In this document: positions 36,980 through 45,860 of the stretch, in pieces
Numbering within the stretch: position 1 is the first letter of the stretch
Layout: every line of letters begins with the position of its first letter
DNA from: Candidatus Moanabacter tarae
Lineage (GTDB): Bacteria; Verrucomicrobiota; Verrucomicrobiia; Opitutales; UBA2987
DNA length: 64,000 nt
Assembly: GCA_003226295.1 (NCBI GenBank)
Contig: CP029803.1
Span: 2,113,001-2,177,000 of the forward strand
Direction of reading: 5' to 3'
Notes under the pieces: generated by a model
Database searches by the model: none
Seen by the model: the letters and a program-made list of their open reading frames with translations, nothing else
What the model was told of the DNA's origin: nothing
Translations under genes and position numbers: made by a program

Positions 36980-37408
36980 CTATTCAGAATTCTTCTTTCT
37001 ACACTTATCATTTCCTTTGCTTTCTTCAGGAAGAAAAGGCTTTAAGAACGCCTCTCTGAACTCGTAGCCAGCCTTAAAGTCTTCCCTCTTATCACTTTTA
37101 GTTTTCCCGAAGACGCCATAATCCACCAAATTAAAGACGATCTCCCCAAAGTCTGAGCACTCATGTAGTGACCAGTGTTCAAAAACTGTCATCGTCATTG
37201 GCCCAAACTGTTCCAGGCCATATTTTCTGATTCCATCCAGTAATTGTCCCCCAGAGACGTGTTTCCTACTTTCTTCGGTTTGGTCCCCCTTTAATCCATT
37301 TAGTGTGTAATCGAGCGCCTTCCGCACAAAGAAATAGGCCTCTTTACTATAACGGGTATCCTCCTTGACGATCAAATCAACAACTTCTGCAAAATCCTTC
37401 CCGCTCAT
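36980..37408 (-). CDS. Minf_1886-like conserved protein (Verrucomicrobia/Planctomycetes-restricted)
   Basis: The 142-residue protein reads FAEVVDLIVKEDTRYSKEAYFFVRKALDYTL, then HVSGGQLLDGIRKYGLEQFGPMTMTVFEHW and FGEIVFNLVDYGVFGKT. This is the pattern I recall for the Minf_1886 / 'Verruco-Plancto' conserved hypothetical family. Its function is unknown. It has no signal peptide or membrane segment and is probably cytoplasmic. It is valuable mainly as a lineage marker. The C-terminus is strongly charged (KCRKKNSE). Confidence 0.8.
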   Translation of the reverse strand: MSGKDFAEVVDLIVKEDTRYSKEAYFFVRKALDYTLNGLKGDQTEESRKHVSGGQLLDGIRKYGLEQFGPMTMTVFEHWSLHECSDFGEIVFNLVDYGVFGKTKSDKREDFKAGYEFREAFLKPFLPEESKGNDKCRKKNSE

Positions 37409-38052
37409 CCTTTTTGTCTAGCTCCCCCTTAACCCGGACGTTCTTAATTCTGGATTCACAAAGAACCCTCAATTCTCTCATCAATCAATACTCGGGTAGT
37501 AACTCGCATTTTAATATAATCTCTGTAATGACTCAACTTCTGAACAAACTTGAGCCTCAGTCAATCCTTAGAATTCTACAACAGCTCGAAAGCCTATTTC
37601 ATTCACCACAAACTTCAACTCCATACCGGCACGAGGCAACAAAGGCCCAAGTCAAGTATGATTGCTCTTCCGGAGACTGGAGTCTGATTTTAGCTGCTGG
37701 CAGGAGTCCATTGGGCATTATTTGGAAACACAAAGTTGAGATTTAGAGATTCTGTAACATAAACAGGCCTCGGAACATCTTACTAAAACCACATTCACCA
37801 TCGCTCGGCTCCAAGCAGAACGCACCTCAGATATTAAGAAACCACATGTAATTAACACTCTTGGGAGTAGCTATCGAAAAGATATTATCCATCTCGATTG
37901 ACTTGTCGCGGTTACAGTACTTCCCCCCCTTGTGACGCTGGGTTTCATCGACTCGATATAATACCTACCCCGTCGGGGACTATACTCTTAAAGAAATCCT
38001 ATTCTGTGGGATTTGATTCAGGGCTAACAATGGTTACATCGGCCCCGGCAAT
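37409..38052. other. Intergenic region with a doubtful small frame
   Basis: These 644 bases hold one weak + strand candidate (listed separately) and otherwise nothing I recognise. 37747-38052 is featureless apart from the 3' flank of gatB. Confidence 0.4.
37528..37746 (+). CDS. Doubtful 72-residue protein
   Basis: From an ATG at 37528 the frame reads MTQLLNKLEPQSILRILQQL and ends LGIIWKHKVEI. The first 20 residues could form an amphipathic helix. An upstream TTG would extend it to 110 residues. There is no clear ribosome binding site and no family resemblance. Confidence 0.25.
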   Translation: MTQLLNKLEPQSILRILQQLESLFHSPQTSTPYRHEATKAQVKYDCSSGDWSLILAAGRSPLGIIWKHKVEI

Positions 38053-39519
38053 TCAATCTGGATGCTTTTCAAGAATCTCCCTCAGAACCTCATCTACTAC
38101 CCTGGGATCCGCTCTTCCTCTAGTTTCCTTCATGACTTGGCCCTTAAGTACGTTAATTGCTTTCTCCTTACCCGACTTGAACTCACTGACCGCTTTCCCA
38201 TTACTTTTTACAGCCTCCGCGCACAAAAGATACAGTTCTTCGTTCTGCCCGACCTGCTGTAGTCCCTTCGTTTGAACAATCGTGGCGGGAGAGCATCCTG
38301 TTTGAAAAATCTCTACGAGCACATCCTGGGCTACCTGTTTTGAAATCACTCGCTCAGCCGTCATCCGAACAAGATCGGCCACATGCTCCGGTTTGACCCG
38401 CGACTGGGCAACCGGGAGAATCCTTTCCTCCCCCGCCGCCGACAGCTCGCGAAGCAAGTCATTAACAATTAGATTAGCGACCTCTTTTGGCTTTCCGCAT
38501 TGGTTTACTGCTAATTCAAAAAAATCAGCTAACTCCCGATCGTGGCACAACACCGACGTGTCGGTGTAGGGTAGCCCATATTCCTTAAAAAAACGCCTCT
38601 GCCTATCAAACGGAAGCTCTGGAACCGAGTTCGCCAATTGGCGCCTCCTGCGGGGATCGACCCTAACCGGCATCAAGTCAGGATCCGGGAAGTAGCGGTA
38701 ATCGTGTGCTTCCTCCTTCGAACGCATTAAGATCGAGACTCCCTTTTCTGCATCCCACAATCGGGTTTCTTGATCAATCCTACCTCCTTTTTCACAAACC
38801 CGGATCTGCCGCCTTATTTCGAATGCACATCCGTTGCGGACTCCCGTAATGCTGTTCATGTTCTTTAACTCGACCTTGTTGCCCAAAGCCTCATTGCCTC
38901 GCGGTCGTACGCTGATGTTTGCATCGCACCGGAGCTGACCCTTTTCCATGTCACAGTCCGAAATGTAACCATAAAGCATATGCGTTCTCAAAGAGACGAG
39001 AAATGCATAAACTTCATCCTCAGAGTACAGGACAGGTTCTGTTACAATCTCGATCAGCGGGACCCCAGAACGATTGAAATCCACCAGGCTGTCGTTGTCA
39101 AAATGTGTCAATTTTGCCGCGTCTTCTTCCAGATGAATCCGGTTCAGACGAATCCGGCGGTGCTCTCCCATAATATTGCGCGAGGATCCGGGCAATTCGA
39201 TCTCGATCTCACCTCCACGACAGAGGGGATCATTGTATTGCGAAATCTGGTAATTCTTCGGCTGATCTGGATAAAAATAGCTCTTCCGATCCCATTTACA
39301 TTCTTCCGCTATATCGCATCCAAACATCTGACCGACCCTGATTGTCTTTTCAATCGCGCCCCGGTTCATTACCGGCAGGGTGCCAGGGAGCCCCATGATC
39401 AGTGGATCAGTCAGGGTATTGGGCGGCTCTCCATACCGATTCCCTACACGTGTAAACATTTTAGATTCGGTTTTAAGCTGGACGTGAACCTCAAGGCCTA
39501 TGACAGCTTCATATTTCAT
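38053..39519 (-). CDS. gatB: Aspartyl/glutamyl-tRNA amidotransferase subunit B
   Basis: About 488 residues starting MKYEAVIGLEVHVQLKTESKMF. It continues with RKSYFYPDQPKNYQISQYNDPLC, VDFNRSGVPLIEIVTEP and YRYFPDPDLMPV, and has the C-terminal GatB/YqeY tail. GatB is the kinase/transamidase part of GatCAB, which converts Glu-tRNA(Gln) or Asp-tRNA(Asn) to the amide form. The ATG at 39519 has GGAGG upstream. gatC and gatA lie 2 kb away across a transporter gene, so the operon is split. Confidence 0.96.
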   Translation of the reverse strand: MKYEAVIGLEVHVQLKTESKMFTRVGNRYGEPPNTLTDPLIMGLPGTLPVMNRGAIEKTIRVGQMFGCDIAEECKWDRKSYFYPDQPKNYQISQYNDPLCRGGEIEIELPGSSRNIMGEHRRIRLNRIHLEEDAAKLTHFDNDSLVDFNRSGVPLIEIVTEPVLYSEDEVYAFLVSLRTHMLYGYISDCDMEKGQLRCDANISVRPRGNEALGNKVELKNMNSITGVRNGCAFEIRRQIRVCEKGGRIDQETRLWDAEKGVSILMRSKEEAHDYRYFPDPDLMPVRVDPRRRRQLANSVPELPFDRQRRFFKEYGLPYTDTSVLCHDRELADFFELAVNQCGKPKEVANLIVNDLLRELSAAGEERILPVAQSRVKPEHVADLVRMTAERVISKQVAQDVLVEIFQTGCSPATIVQTKGLQQVGQNEELYLLCAEAVKSNGKAVSEFKSGKEKAINVLKGQVMKETRGRADPRVVDEVLREILEKHPD

Positions 39520-39651
39520 AATAGTATCCTCCCTTCCAATCATTCTACCTCAAATTTTCCAATGCAATTATTTACTGAACGATTCTCACGGTGAAATTTG
39601 AACCCACTATGCTCAGCAGTGGATTCCGCTTGACTAAAGTAGGCAATTCTT

Positions 39652-39697
39652 CCATCGAGGCACATCTGCGCCTCGATGGCCCAGTTTTACAACTGGG
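39652..39697. promoter_or_regulatory. Two adjacent perfect hairpins between gatB and the phosphate transporter
   Basis: CCATCGAGGC/GCCTCGATGG (10 bp, 8-base loop, 39652-39679) is followed without a gap by CCCAGTT/AACTGGG (7 bp, TTAC loop, 39680-39697). They lie 42 bases before the PiT ATG and about 130 bases upstream of gatB. They could be a leader RNA for either gene or a pair of operators. Neither is followed by a T-run. Confidence 0.6.
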
Positions 39698-39739
39698 CTT
39701 ATTCATAGTAAGGTAAGCAGAATTCTGACGTTTCTATTT

Positions 39740-41278
39740 ATGGAATTATTTATAACTGTGGCGGTAGCAACTGCTGCCATTATGTTGATTTGGGATTGTG
39801 CCGAAGTCGGGCGAAACGATGCTGCTAACCTGATCAACGCTGTATTCGGAGCACGAGTCCTTCGGAGGAAAACTGCAGTTTGGCTTGCAGGAGTAGCTGT
39901 TCTTCTGGGTGCTTCCTTTTCGTCGCCTGTAATGGAAACAGCCCGGAAAGGCATCTTTGATCCTGGGCTTTTTACGATACAGGCTGCTATGACGGTCTAC
40001 ATTAGCGTCTATATTGTCGACACAGTGCTACTCTACGCCTACTCGGCATTCGGTATGCCAGTTAGCACCACGGCTTCTTTAGTTTTTGAACTGGTCGGAG
40101 CAGCCCTCGGAGTTTCAATCGGCCTTTCGGAAGTAGGAATTTCAGTGGTCCATTGGGCCGTAGTGGGTAAAGTTGTAATGGCGATTATCCTCTCGATTTT
40201 ACTCAGTGGCATAGGAGGTTTCCTCATTCAGCGGGTCTTCCGTGGCGTAATTCGGAATAACCCTCAAGACCGCGAAACAGTCTTGTTGCACGGGCCCTGG
40301 GTAGCAGGCCTTATTTTGACTTTCCTTTTCTGGTTCATGCTTATGAAAGGCCTAAAGGCCGTCTCATTTATCCAATCTATCCGTACGGATATTTTCGATT
40401 CTTATGGAGTACCCATGACACTCCTAGTTATCTGGGGAATATTCACTCTACTCGTTCATTTCGCTTTGATTCTTTCCGGTCAAAAAGGACCACGGTATCT
40501 CTTTCATGTCACTACCTTGACCGGAATGCTGTGCGTCTCTTTCGCCTTCGGCCAGAATGACCTTGCTAATTGTGCATCGCCAGGCCTATCGACCATATGG
40601 CTATGGAACCATGCGGATCAGGGTACAGCAATGGCTTCGAAAATCCCGATTCCAAAGTGGGCTCTTTTCAGTTGTGGGCTCTTCATTGTCCTTGGAATGC
40701 AAACGCGCAATGCCCAACGGGTTACTCGCGCCGCAGTGAACACAGGAAGCCAGTTTGATCAAGTAGCCTTATGGGCTCCTCAGTGGTGCATTAAAATAGC
40801 TGGGATGCTGATTCGTCCGTTTGCCAACAGGTCTAAAATAAAGAGCGATCTTACCCCATCATCAGAAATTTCCGACAGAGGGAAGAAAGTCCACTACGAT
40901 ACACTTCGGGCCTCCGTCATTATGGCAGTAAGCGCCTGTGTAATCGCCTTCGCTTCAGGACGTGGATTACCTGTGTCAACGACTTACGTCGCCTTTGCCG
41001 CCGTAGTCGCGACCGGTTGGGCAGACCGAGTTTTTATACACGGGGACGCAGACTTAAAGTATGGCCGAGCAATTTGGGTAGTTACAAGTTGGTTTCTAGC
41101 CGCCATTATCGCTATGGTAAGCAGCGCCATCGTAGCACGTGTCGTTTTCGAATTAGAGATTGTAGGACTCATTTTGGGAATTGCCGTGAACCTGGGTATT
41201 CGTTTCTACGTAGATCGGCGTTCGCTCCGGCACGAGAAAAACTTCCGCAAGGCCTTTGCAAACAAGCAGCCCAATTAG
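39740..41278 (+). CDS. PiT-family inorganic phosphate transporter
   Basis: A 512-residue membrane protein with about 10-12 helices and the inverted duplicated PiT (PHO-4) motifs: GRNDAANLINAVFGARV (about residues 29-45), AFGMPVSTTASLVFELVG, FAFGQNDLANCASPGLS (about 270-286) and GRGLPVSTTYVAFAAVVATG. PiT proteins import phosphate (or metal-phosphate) with H+ or Na+. The first motif is divergent from the usual G-A-N-D-V-A-N-A. No PhoU-like gene is adjacent. Tandem hairpins precede the ATG. Confidence 0.9.
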   Translation: MELFITVAVATAAIMLIWDCAEVGRNDAANLINAVFGARVLRRKTAVWLAGVAVLLGASFSSPVMETARKGIFDPGLFTIQAAMTVYISVYIVDTVLLYAYSAFGMPVSTTASLVFELVGAALGVSIGLSEVGISVVHWAVVGKVVMAIILSILLSGIGGFLIQRVFRGVIRNNPQDRETVLLHGPWVAGLILTFLFWFMLMKGLKAVSFIQSIRTDIFDSYGVPMTLLVIWGIFTLLVHFALILSGQKGPRYLFHVTTLTGMLCVSFAFGQNDLANCASPGLSTIWLWNHADQGTAMASKIPIPKWALFSCGLFIVLGMQTRNAQRVTRAAVNTGSQFDQVALWAPQWCIKIAGMLIRPFANRSKIKSDLTPSSEISDRGKKVHYDTLRASVIMAVSACVIAFASGRGLPVSTTYVAFAAVVATGWADRVFIHGDADLKYGRAIWVVTSWFLAAIIAMVSSAIVARVVFELEIVGLILGIAVNLGIRFYVDRRSLRHEKNFRKAFANKQPN

Positions 41279-41419
41279 ACGATCTTAAGTCAGCTAAAGC
41301 GGAAAAGGAGATGAACCTTGTGAAGTTTCACTGCCGTCAGAAATTGATGACCCGGCGATCCGAAAACCCCAAATAGATTACTTCAAGATTGAGTCTCGAA
41401 ATCTTGTGAAATCTCCTGA

Positions 41420-42883
41420 TTAGAGTTCCGGATGCACGGAAGAGAAATTCTGAATGCTCTCGTAGAGGTGCGCCAGTGAGAGCAATTCAGCCTCTTTGAA
41501 CGGAGGACCGATGATCTGCAGACCAATCGGCAGTCTCTGATTATCGAAACCACACGGCACGGAAATCCCTGGCAATCCGGCCAGGTTAACAGAAATTGTG
41601 AAAATGTCCGCCAAGTACATAGCAAGAGGATCGTCAGACTTCTCTCCAATTCTGAAAGCCGTTGTCGGAGAGACCGGAACCGCAAGGGCATCTACTGTCT
41701 CAAAAGCTTTCAGAAAATCGTTGCGTATTAAAGTTCGAACCTTTTGTGCTCGTCCGTAATTGGCGTCATAGTATCCACTACTAAGAGCATAAGTTCCCAA
41801 GATAATGCGTCTCTTTACCTCTTCACCGAAACCCTCTCCCCTGGTCTTGAAATAGAGGTCCACACTGTCTTCGGCCCTAGCACTTCTAGTTGTATATCGA
41901 ACTCCATCGTAGCGAGCAAGATTAGAAGAAGCCTCCGCCGTCGCGATAAGATAATAAACCGGAATTGCCAGTTCCGTATTCGGCAACGATACCTCCTGAA
42001 TGGAACAACCCGCGCCTTCTAAGGATTTAATTGCGTTCTCAATGCAGCACCGCACTTCCGAATCCAACCCCTCACCGAAAAATTCCTTAGGGATCCCAAG
42101 TTTCCAAGAAGCCCTTTTCTGAGCAATCTTCGCTACATAATCCGGAATCTCGACATTAATAGAGGTTGAATCGAGTGAATCGTATCCTGCGATTTCTTGC
42201 AGAAGCAAGGCCACATCTGCAACGCTTCGTCCCATTGGGCCGATCTGATCTAGAGAAGAAGCAAAGGCAACCAAGCCGTAACGGGAAACGAGCCCATACG
42301 TCGGCTTCATGCCAATAATTCCACAATGAGAAGCAGGTTGCCGGATTGATCCGCCGGTATCGCTGCCCAAGGCTAGGATCGATTCTCCCGCTGCAACTGC
42401 CGCCGCACTGCCGCCACTACTGCCACCCGGAATGCGCTCTAGATCCCAAGGATTCCGGGTCGTGCAAAATGCGGAATTCTCCGTTGAAGACCCCATCGCA
42501 AACTCATCCATATTGAGGCGACCCCAGAGCACAACCCCAGCTTCCTTCAATTTCAAGATACTCGTGGCATCATAGGGCGAAATAAAATTTTCCAGAATCC
42601 TACTGCCGCAGGTCAGCGGGGCATCCTTCACAGCAATTACATCCTTGATTCCAACTGGAATCCCATCCAACGGGCTGAGAGTCTCGCCACGCATTCTCCG
42701 ATGATCGCTTTCTTCCGCCTGCTTAATCGCTCCTTCTGGATCTGTCTGCAGAAAGGCTCCTATCCGATCGTCGACAACAACTGTTCTCTCGATAACTGCC
42801 TCCGTCAGTTCAACCGACGAGATTTCTCTCCGCTCAAGCAGACTACTCAGAACGGTTGCAGTTTCGTAGTAGAGTTTGCTCAT
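41420..42883 (-). CDS. gatA: Glutamyl/aspartyl-tRNA amidotransferase subunit A
   Basis: About 487 residues of the amidase-signature family. LDGIPVGIKDVIAVKD carries the catalytic Lys, and GSSGGSAAAVAAGESILALGSDTGGSIRQPA carries the cis-Ser and nucleophile Ser (about residues 145-175). GatA releases ammonia from glutamine for the transamidation by GatB. gatC lies 50 bases upstream on the same strand. The ATG at 42883 is chosen; a TTG two codons earlier is possible. Confidence 0.96.
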   Translation of the reverse strand: MSKLYYETATVLSSLLERREISSVELTEAVIERTVVVDDRIGAFLQTDPEGAIKQAEESDHRRMRGETLSPLDGIPVGIKDVIAVKDAPLTCGSRILENFISPYDATSILKLKEAGVVLWGRLNMDEFAMGSSTENSAFCTTRNPWDLERIPGGSSGGSAAAVAAGESILALGSDTGGSIRQPASHCGIIGMKPTYGLVSRYGLVAFASSLDQIGPMGRSVADVALLLQEIAGYDSLDSTSINVEIPDYVAKIAQKRASWKLGIPKEFFGEGLDSEVRCCIENAIKSLEGAGCSIQEVSLPNTELAIPVYYLIATAEASSNLARYDGVRYTTRSARAEDSVDLYFKTRGEGFGEEVKRRIILGTYALSSGYYDANYGRAQKVRTLIRNDFLKAFETVDALAVPVSPTTAFRIGEKSDDPLAMYLADIFTISVNLAGLPGISVPCGFDNQRLPIGLQIIGPPFKEAELLSLAHLYESIQNFSSVHPEL

Positions 42884-42933
42884 CCTCAATCAAGATTCAC
42901 TCTCTACTTTAGAATTTCGAAAGATGATAGGCT

Positions 42934-43230
42934 TCATGCTTCCTCAACAACCTTTGGCACCATCACCTGATTGTCGCGAGCTGCGGGGACATTTTTCAAA
43001 GCCTCCTCCACCGAAAATCCACTTACTGCCACATCCTCCTGCCATATATTAAATACGGGGAAAGCATGCGCTGTCGGGTCTACATTTGCAACATCGACTG
43101 TGTCAAGTTTTCGAAAGTACTCCATTATCTGATCTAGTTGCTCAGCGAATTTTTGCGACTCCTCTTTAGTCAATTCGATCCGAGCCAACTTCGATACATA
43201 CTCGACATCTATCGTTTTCTCTCCCGCCAT
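42934..43230 (-). CDS. gatC: Glutamyl/aspartyl-tRNA amidotransferase subunit C
   Basis: A 98-residue protein with the GatC pattern: VEYVSKLARIELTKEESQKFAEQLDQIMEYFRKLDTVDV, then the tail APVF-like segment AFPVFN and VPAARDNQVMVPKVVEEA. GatC is the linker/chaperone that stabilises GatA-GatB. It precedes gatA, as in many genomes. The length is typical. Confidence 0.94.
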   Translation of the reverse strand: MAGEKTIDVEYVSKLARIELTKEESQKFAEQLDQIMEYFRKLDTVDVANVDPTAHAFPVFNIWQEDVAVSGFSVEEALKNVPAARDNQVMVPKVVEEA

Positions 43231-43412
43231 ACCTACAATGGTTTCCGATATTTACAGTACCTTGTCACAGCCAAACTTTTGGTCACAAATTTCTATCGAT
43301 CCCATCGGGACTAGTTAGGAATCAATCCTTGCCGGCCTTACTGATCTAAACCCGTTCCCGCTATAAAGGCCATTAACCTCGAACATCACAAAACCACCGA
43401 CCCGAAAGATCC

Positions 43413-45860
43413 CTAACTCCGCAGTTGATAACCGGTGCCTTCAGTAATTCGCAAGACAATCCGTTCAAATGCAGAATTAACCTCGTTATCAGTTAGGGTA
43501 CGTTGGTCTGATCGAAAGGCGAGAGCAAAAGCAAAGCTTTTGGTTCCATCCGGTAATCCCTCACCTCGGAAGACATCAAAGATGGAAACAGATTCGACGT
43601 CAAACTGGTCAATAACTGCTTCCTTTGAGATTGACTCTAATCTAGATCGGACCGTGCCGGCTGACTCCGTTTCAGGAACCACTAAAGAAATATCCTTGGT
43701 CGCCGAGGGATAGGGACTGTCAGGTTGATAACTTGGGGGCGAGATTTTCCTTCTTAAAAATTTTGGTAAGAAAGAAAGGGATCCAGCCAACACTATCCCC
43801 TCAACTCCCCAGGATTTCAGTATCTTTAGATCAACCGTTCCAACCTTGGCCTCGAATCCGTCTGTAAACTGCCCAAGACAACCGGAATGTCCTTTCTGCC
43901 ATGTATTGTCATCTTTTACTGGTTTAAAATTTAAGTCCGCAAAATCTACTCCCAACAATGAAAACAAACGCTCTACAAGTCCCGAAACCGTATAAAAGTC
44001 CGGCTCTTCTCTAACCAGCCAACCGCTTGGGCGCGGGGCCTGAACAAGCAGAAATCCCACTGAGAGTATCTCCCATAGCTTACCCTCCTCAGCTCGAAAA
44101 ATGCTGCCGATTTCAAAAAGTCTTTCAATATCGTTTCCACGAAATCGGTTGAGCCGCAGATTGTCCAGAAGACCCGGTATCAAGGAAGGTCGTAGATAGG
44201 CCTGGTCTTCTGTAAGCGGATTAGCCAGTTTCAGCAAACTGGAAGCATCGCCTCCGTGCCAAGCATCGACTGTCTTCAATTCGCACATCGACATATTTAC
44301 GCATTCGTAAAACCCCTGAGCCCGAAAGAACGATGCCACCTGCCCTCGAAATTGGCTCACCTGGTCGTCTTCCTGTGCTACAGAGGATGCAGCAACCTCT
44401 GCATTTGGAATGCGGTCCGTCCCGTATATACGTAAAAATTCTTCTACTAAATCAATAGGTCGCTCCAAATCCGCTCGATGCGATGGGATCCGGACTGCAC
44501 GACCGTCGTTTCCTCCGACCGGCTCTCCGACCTCAAGATCGAGAGAACGGAAGATTTTCCAAATTCGTTCCTTTTCGACTTCGAATCCAAGGTGCCGTTC
44601 AATAAAACCGGCGTCGATTTCGATCTTCCGATCAAACTTTGGCAACTCCCCGGCTACGTGAGGAACCCCCAAACAGCGTCCCCCGCCTACCTGGATAATG
44701 AGATCAATTGCACGCCGGGCAGCCCGTTCTGTCAAAGAAGGATCCACGCCTCTCTCAAAACGATAAGAGGCATCGGTCGAAAGAACTAACTGTCGCGAGG
44801 TCCTCCTAATATTGGTCGGTGCAAAATGGGCCGACTCTAGCACAACGTCTGTCGTCCCTTCATCCAGCTCAGCATCAATGCTACCCATTACTCCCGCTAC
44901 CGCCATGGGCTTTCCCAGATCAGCAATAACCATGTTCTCAGGTGTAAGAGTCCTCAATTGGCCGTCCAGCGTTGTGATCTCTTCATCATCTTGAGCCTGG
45001 CGGATCACAATCGTTTGCCCGCTTATTTTGGCCGCGTCGAAGGCATGAAGGGGCTGCCCCATCTCGTACAAAACAAAGTTCGTTACGTCTACCACATTAT
45101 TGACTGGTCTCAACCCTATGGCCATAATAAGTCTGCTTAACCATTCGGGACTCGGCCCAATGGTAATGCCTACAATCGAATAGGCGAGATAGTATAAGCA
45201 ATTTTCAGAGGTCTCAATTCGAACGCCTTTTAATATGTCACTCGAAGGTGAGGCTGATTCGTCCAAATCTTCCGAAGAAATCTCCGGTAAAGATACCGGA
45301 AGCTGAAAAAAGGCCCCCAACTCTCGAACCACTCCAATGCAACTGAGACAATCAGGCCTATTGGGAGTTATTTCGACGTCAAAAATTACGTCCCCCTCAG
45401 GAAACACTTCGTTTATCGAAGTTCCAATTTCAGGACGACTCTCTAAGATCAAGATTCCCTCGTGATCGTTCCCGAGAGAAAGCTCGCGTGCGCTACACAT
45501 CATTCCATCTGATACCACCCCTCTGATCTTTGACCGCTTAATTTTTACCCCTCCGGGCAAGACTGCACCATTTAGCGCTACCACAACTCGGTCTCCCACC
45601 TTGTAGTTGGATGCCCCACATATAATCTCATTTGCTTCGTCTTCCTCCCGAATTCTTACCTTGCATAGGGTAAGTCGGTCGGCATTTGGATGCCGGGTCA
45701 TCGAGATTACCTCCCCCACGAGTACATTCTCCAACAAAGGAATACCGATCCGCTTAACGCCGTCGACTTCGAAGCCTATAAGCGTCAAAGCTTCCTCTAC
45801 TTCTTCTGCGGCGCATTCCAGAGGAAGATACCGTCTTAACCATTCGAAACTTATTTTCAC
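43413..45860 (-). CDS. pheT: Phenylalanyl-tRNA synthetase beta subunit
   Basis: An 815-residue protein with MKISFEWLRRYLP at the N-terminus and a tRNA-binding domain (VLVGEVISMTRHPNADRLTLCKV, about residues 45-67). The B3/B4 editing region, the B5 domain (IEIDAGFIERHLGFEV) and the core follow, with the FDX-ACB anticodon-binding domain at the end. It charges tRNA(Phe) with PheS. It starts at a GTG that overlaps the pheS stop (GTGA), so it is translationally coupled. Confidence 0.96.
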   Translation of the reverse strand: MKISFEWLRRYLPLECAAEEVEEALTLIGFEVDGVKRIGIPLLENVLVGEVISMTRHPNADRLTLCKVRIREEDEANEIICGASNYKVGDRVVVALNGAVLPGGVKIKRSKIRGVVSDGMMCSARELSLGNDHEGILILESRPEIGTSINEVFPEGDVIFDVEITPNRPDCLSCIGVVRELGAFFQLPVSLPEISSEDLDESASPSSDILKGVRIETSENCLYYLAYSIVGITIGPSPEWLSRLIMAIGLRPVNNVVDVTNFVLYEMGQPLHAFDAAKISGQTIVIRQAQDDEEITTLDGQLRTLTPENMVIADLGKPMAVAGVMGSIDAELDEGTTDVVLESAHFAPTNIRRTSRQLVLSTDASYRFERGVDPSLTERAARRAIDLIIQVGGGRCLGVPHVAGELPKFDRKIEIDAGFIERHLGFEVEKERIWKIFRSLDLEVGEPVGGNDGRAVRIPSHRADLERPIDLVEEFLRIYGTDRIPNAEVAASSVAQEDDQVSQFRGQVASFFRAQGFYECVNMSMCELKTVDAWHGGDASSLLKLANPLTEDQAYLRPSLIPGLLDNLRLNRFRGNDIERLFEIGSIFRAEEGKLWEILSVGFLLVQAPRPSGWLVREEPDFYTVSGLVERLFSLLGVDFADLNFKPVKDDNTWQKGHSGCLGQFTDGFEAKVGTVDLKILKSWGVEGIVLAGSLSFLPKFLRRKISPPSYQPDSPYPSATKDISLVVPETESAGTVRSRLESISKEAVIDQFDVESVSIFDVFRGEGLPDGTKSFAFALAFRSDQRTLTDNEVNSAFERIVLRITEGTGYQLRS

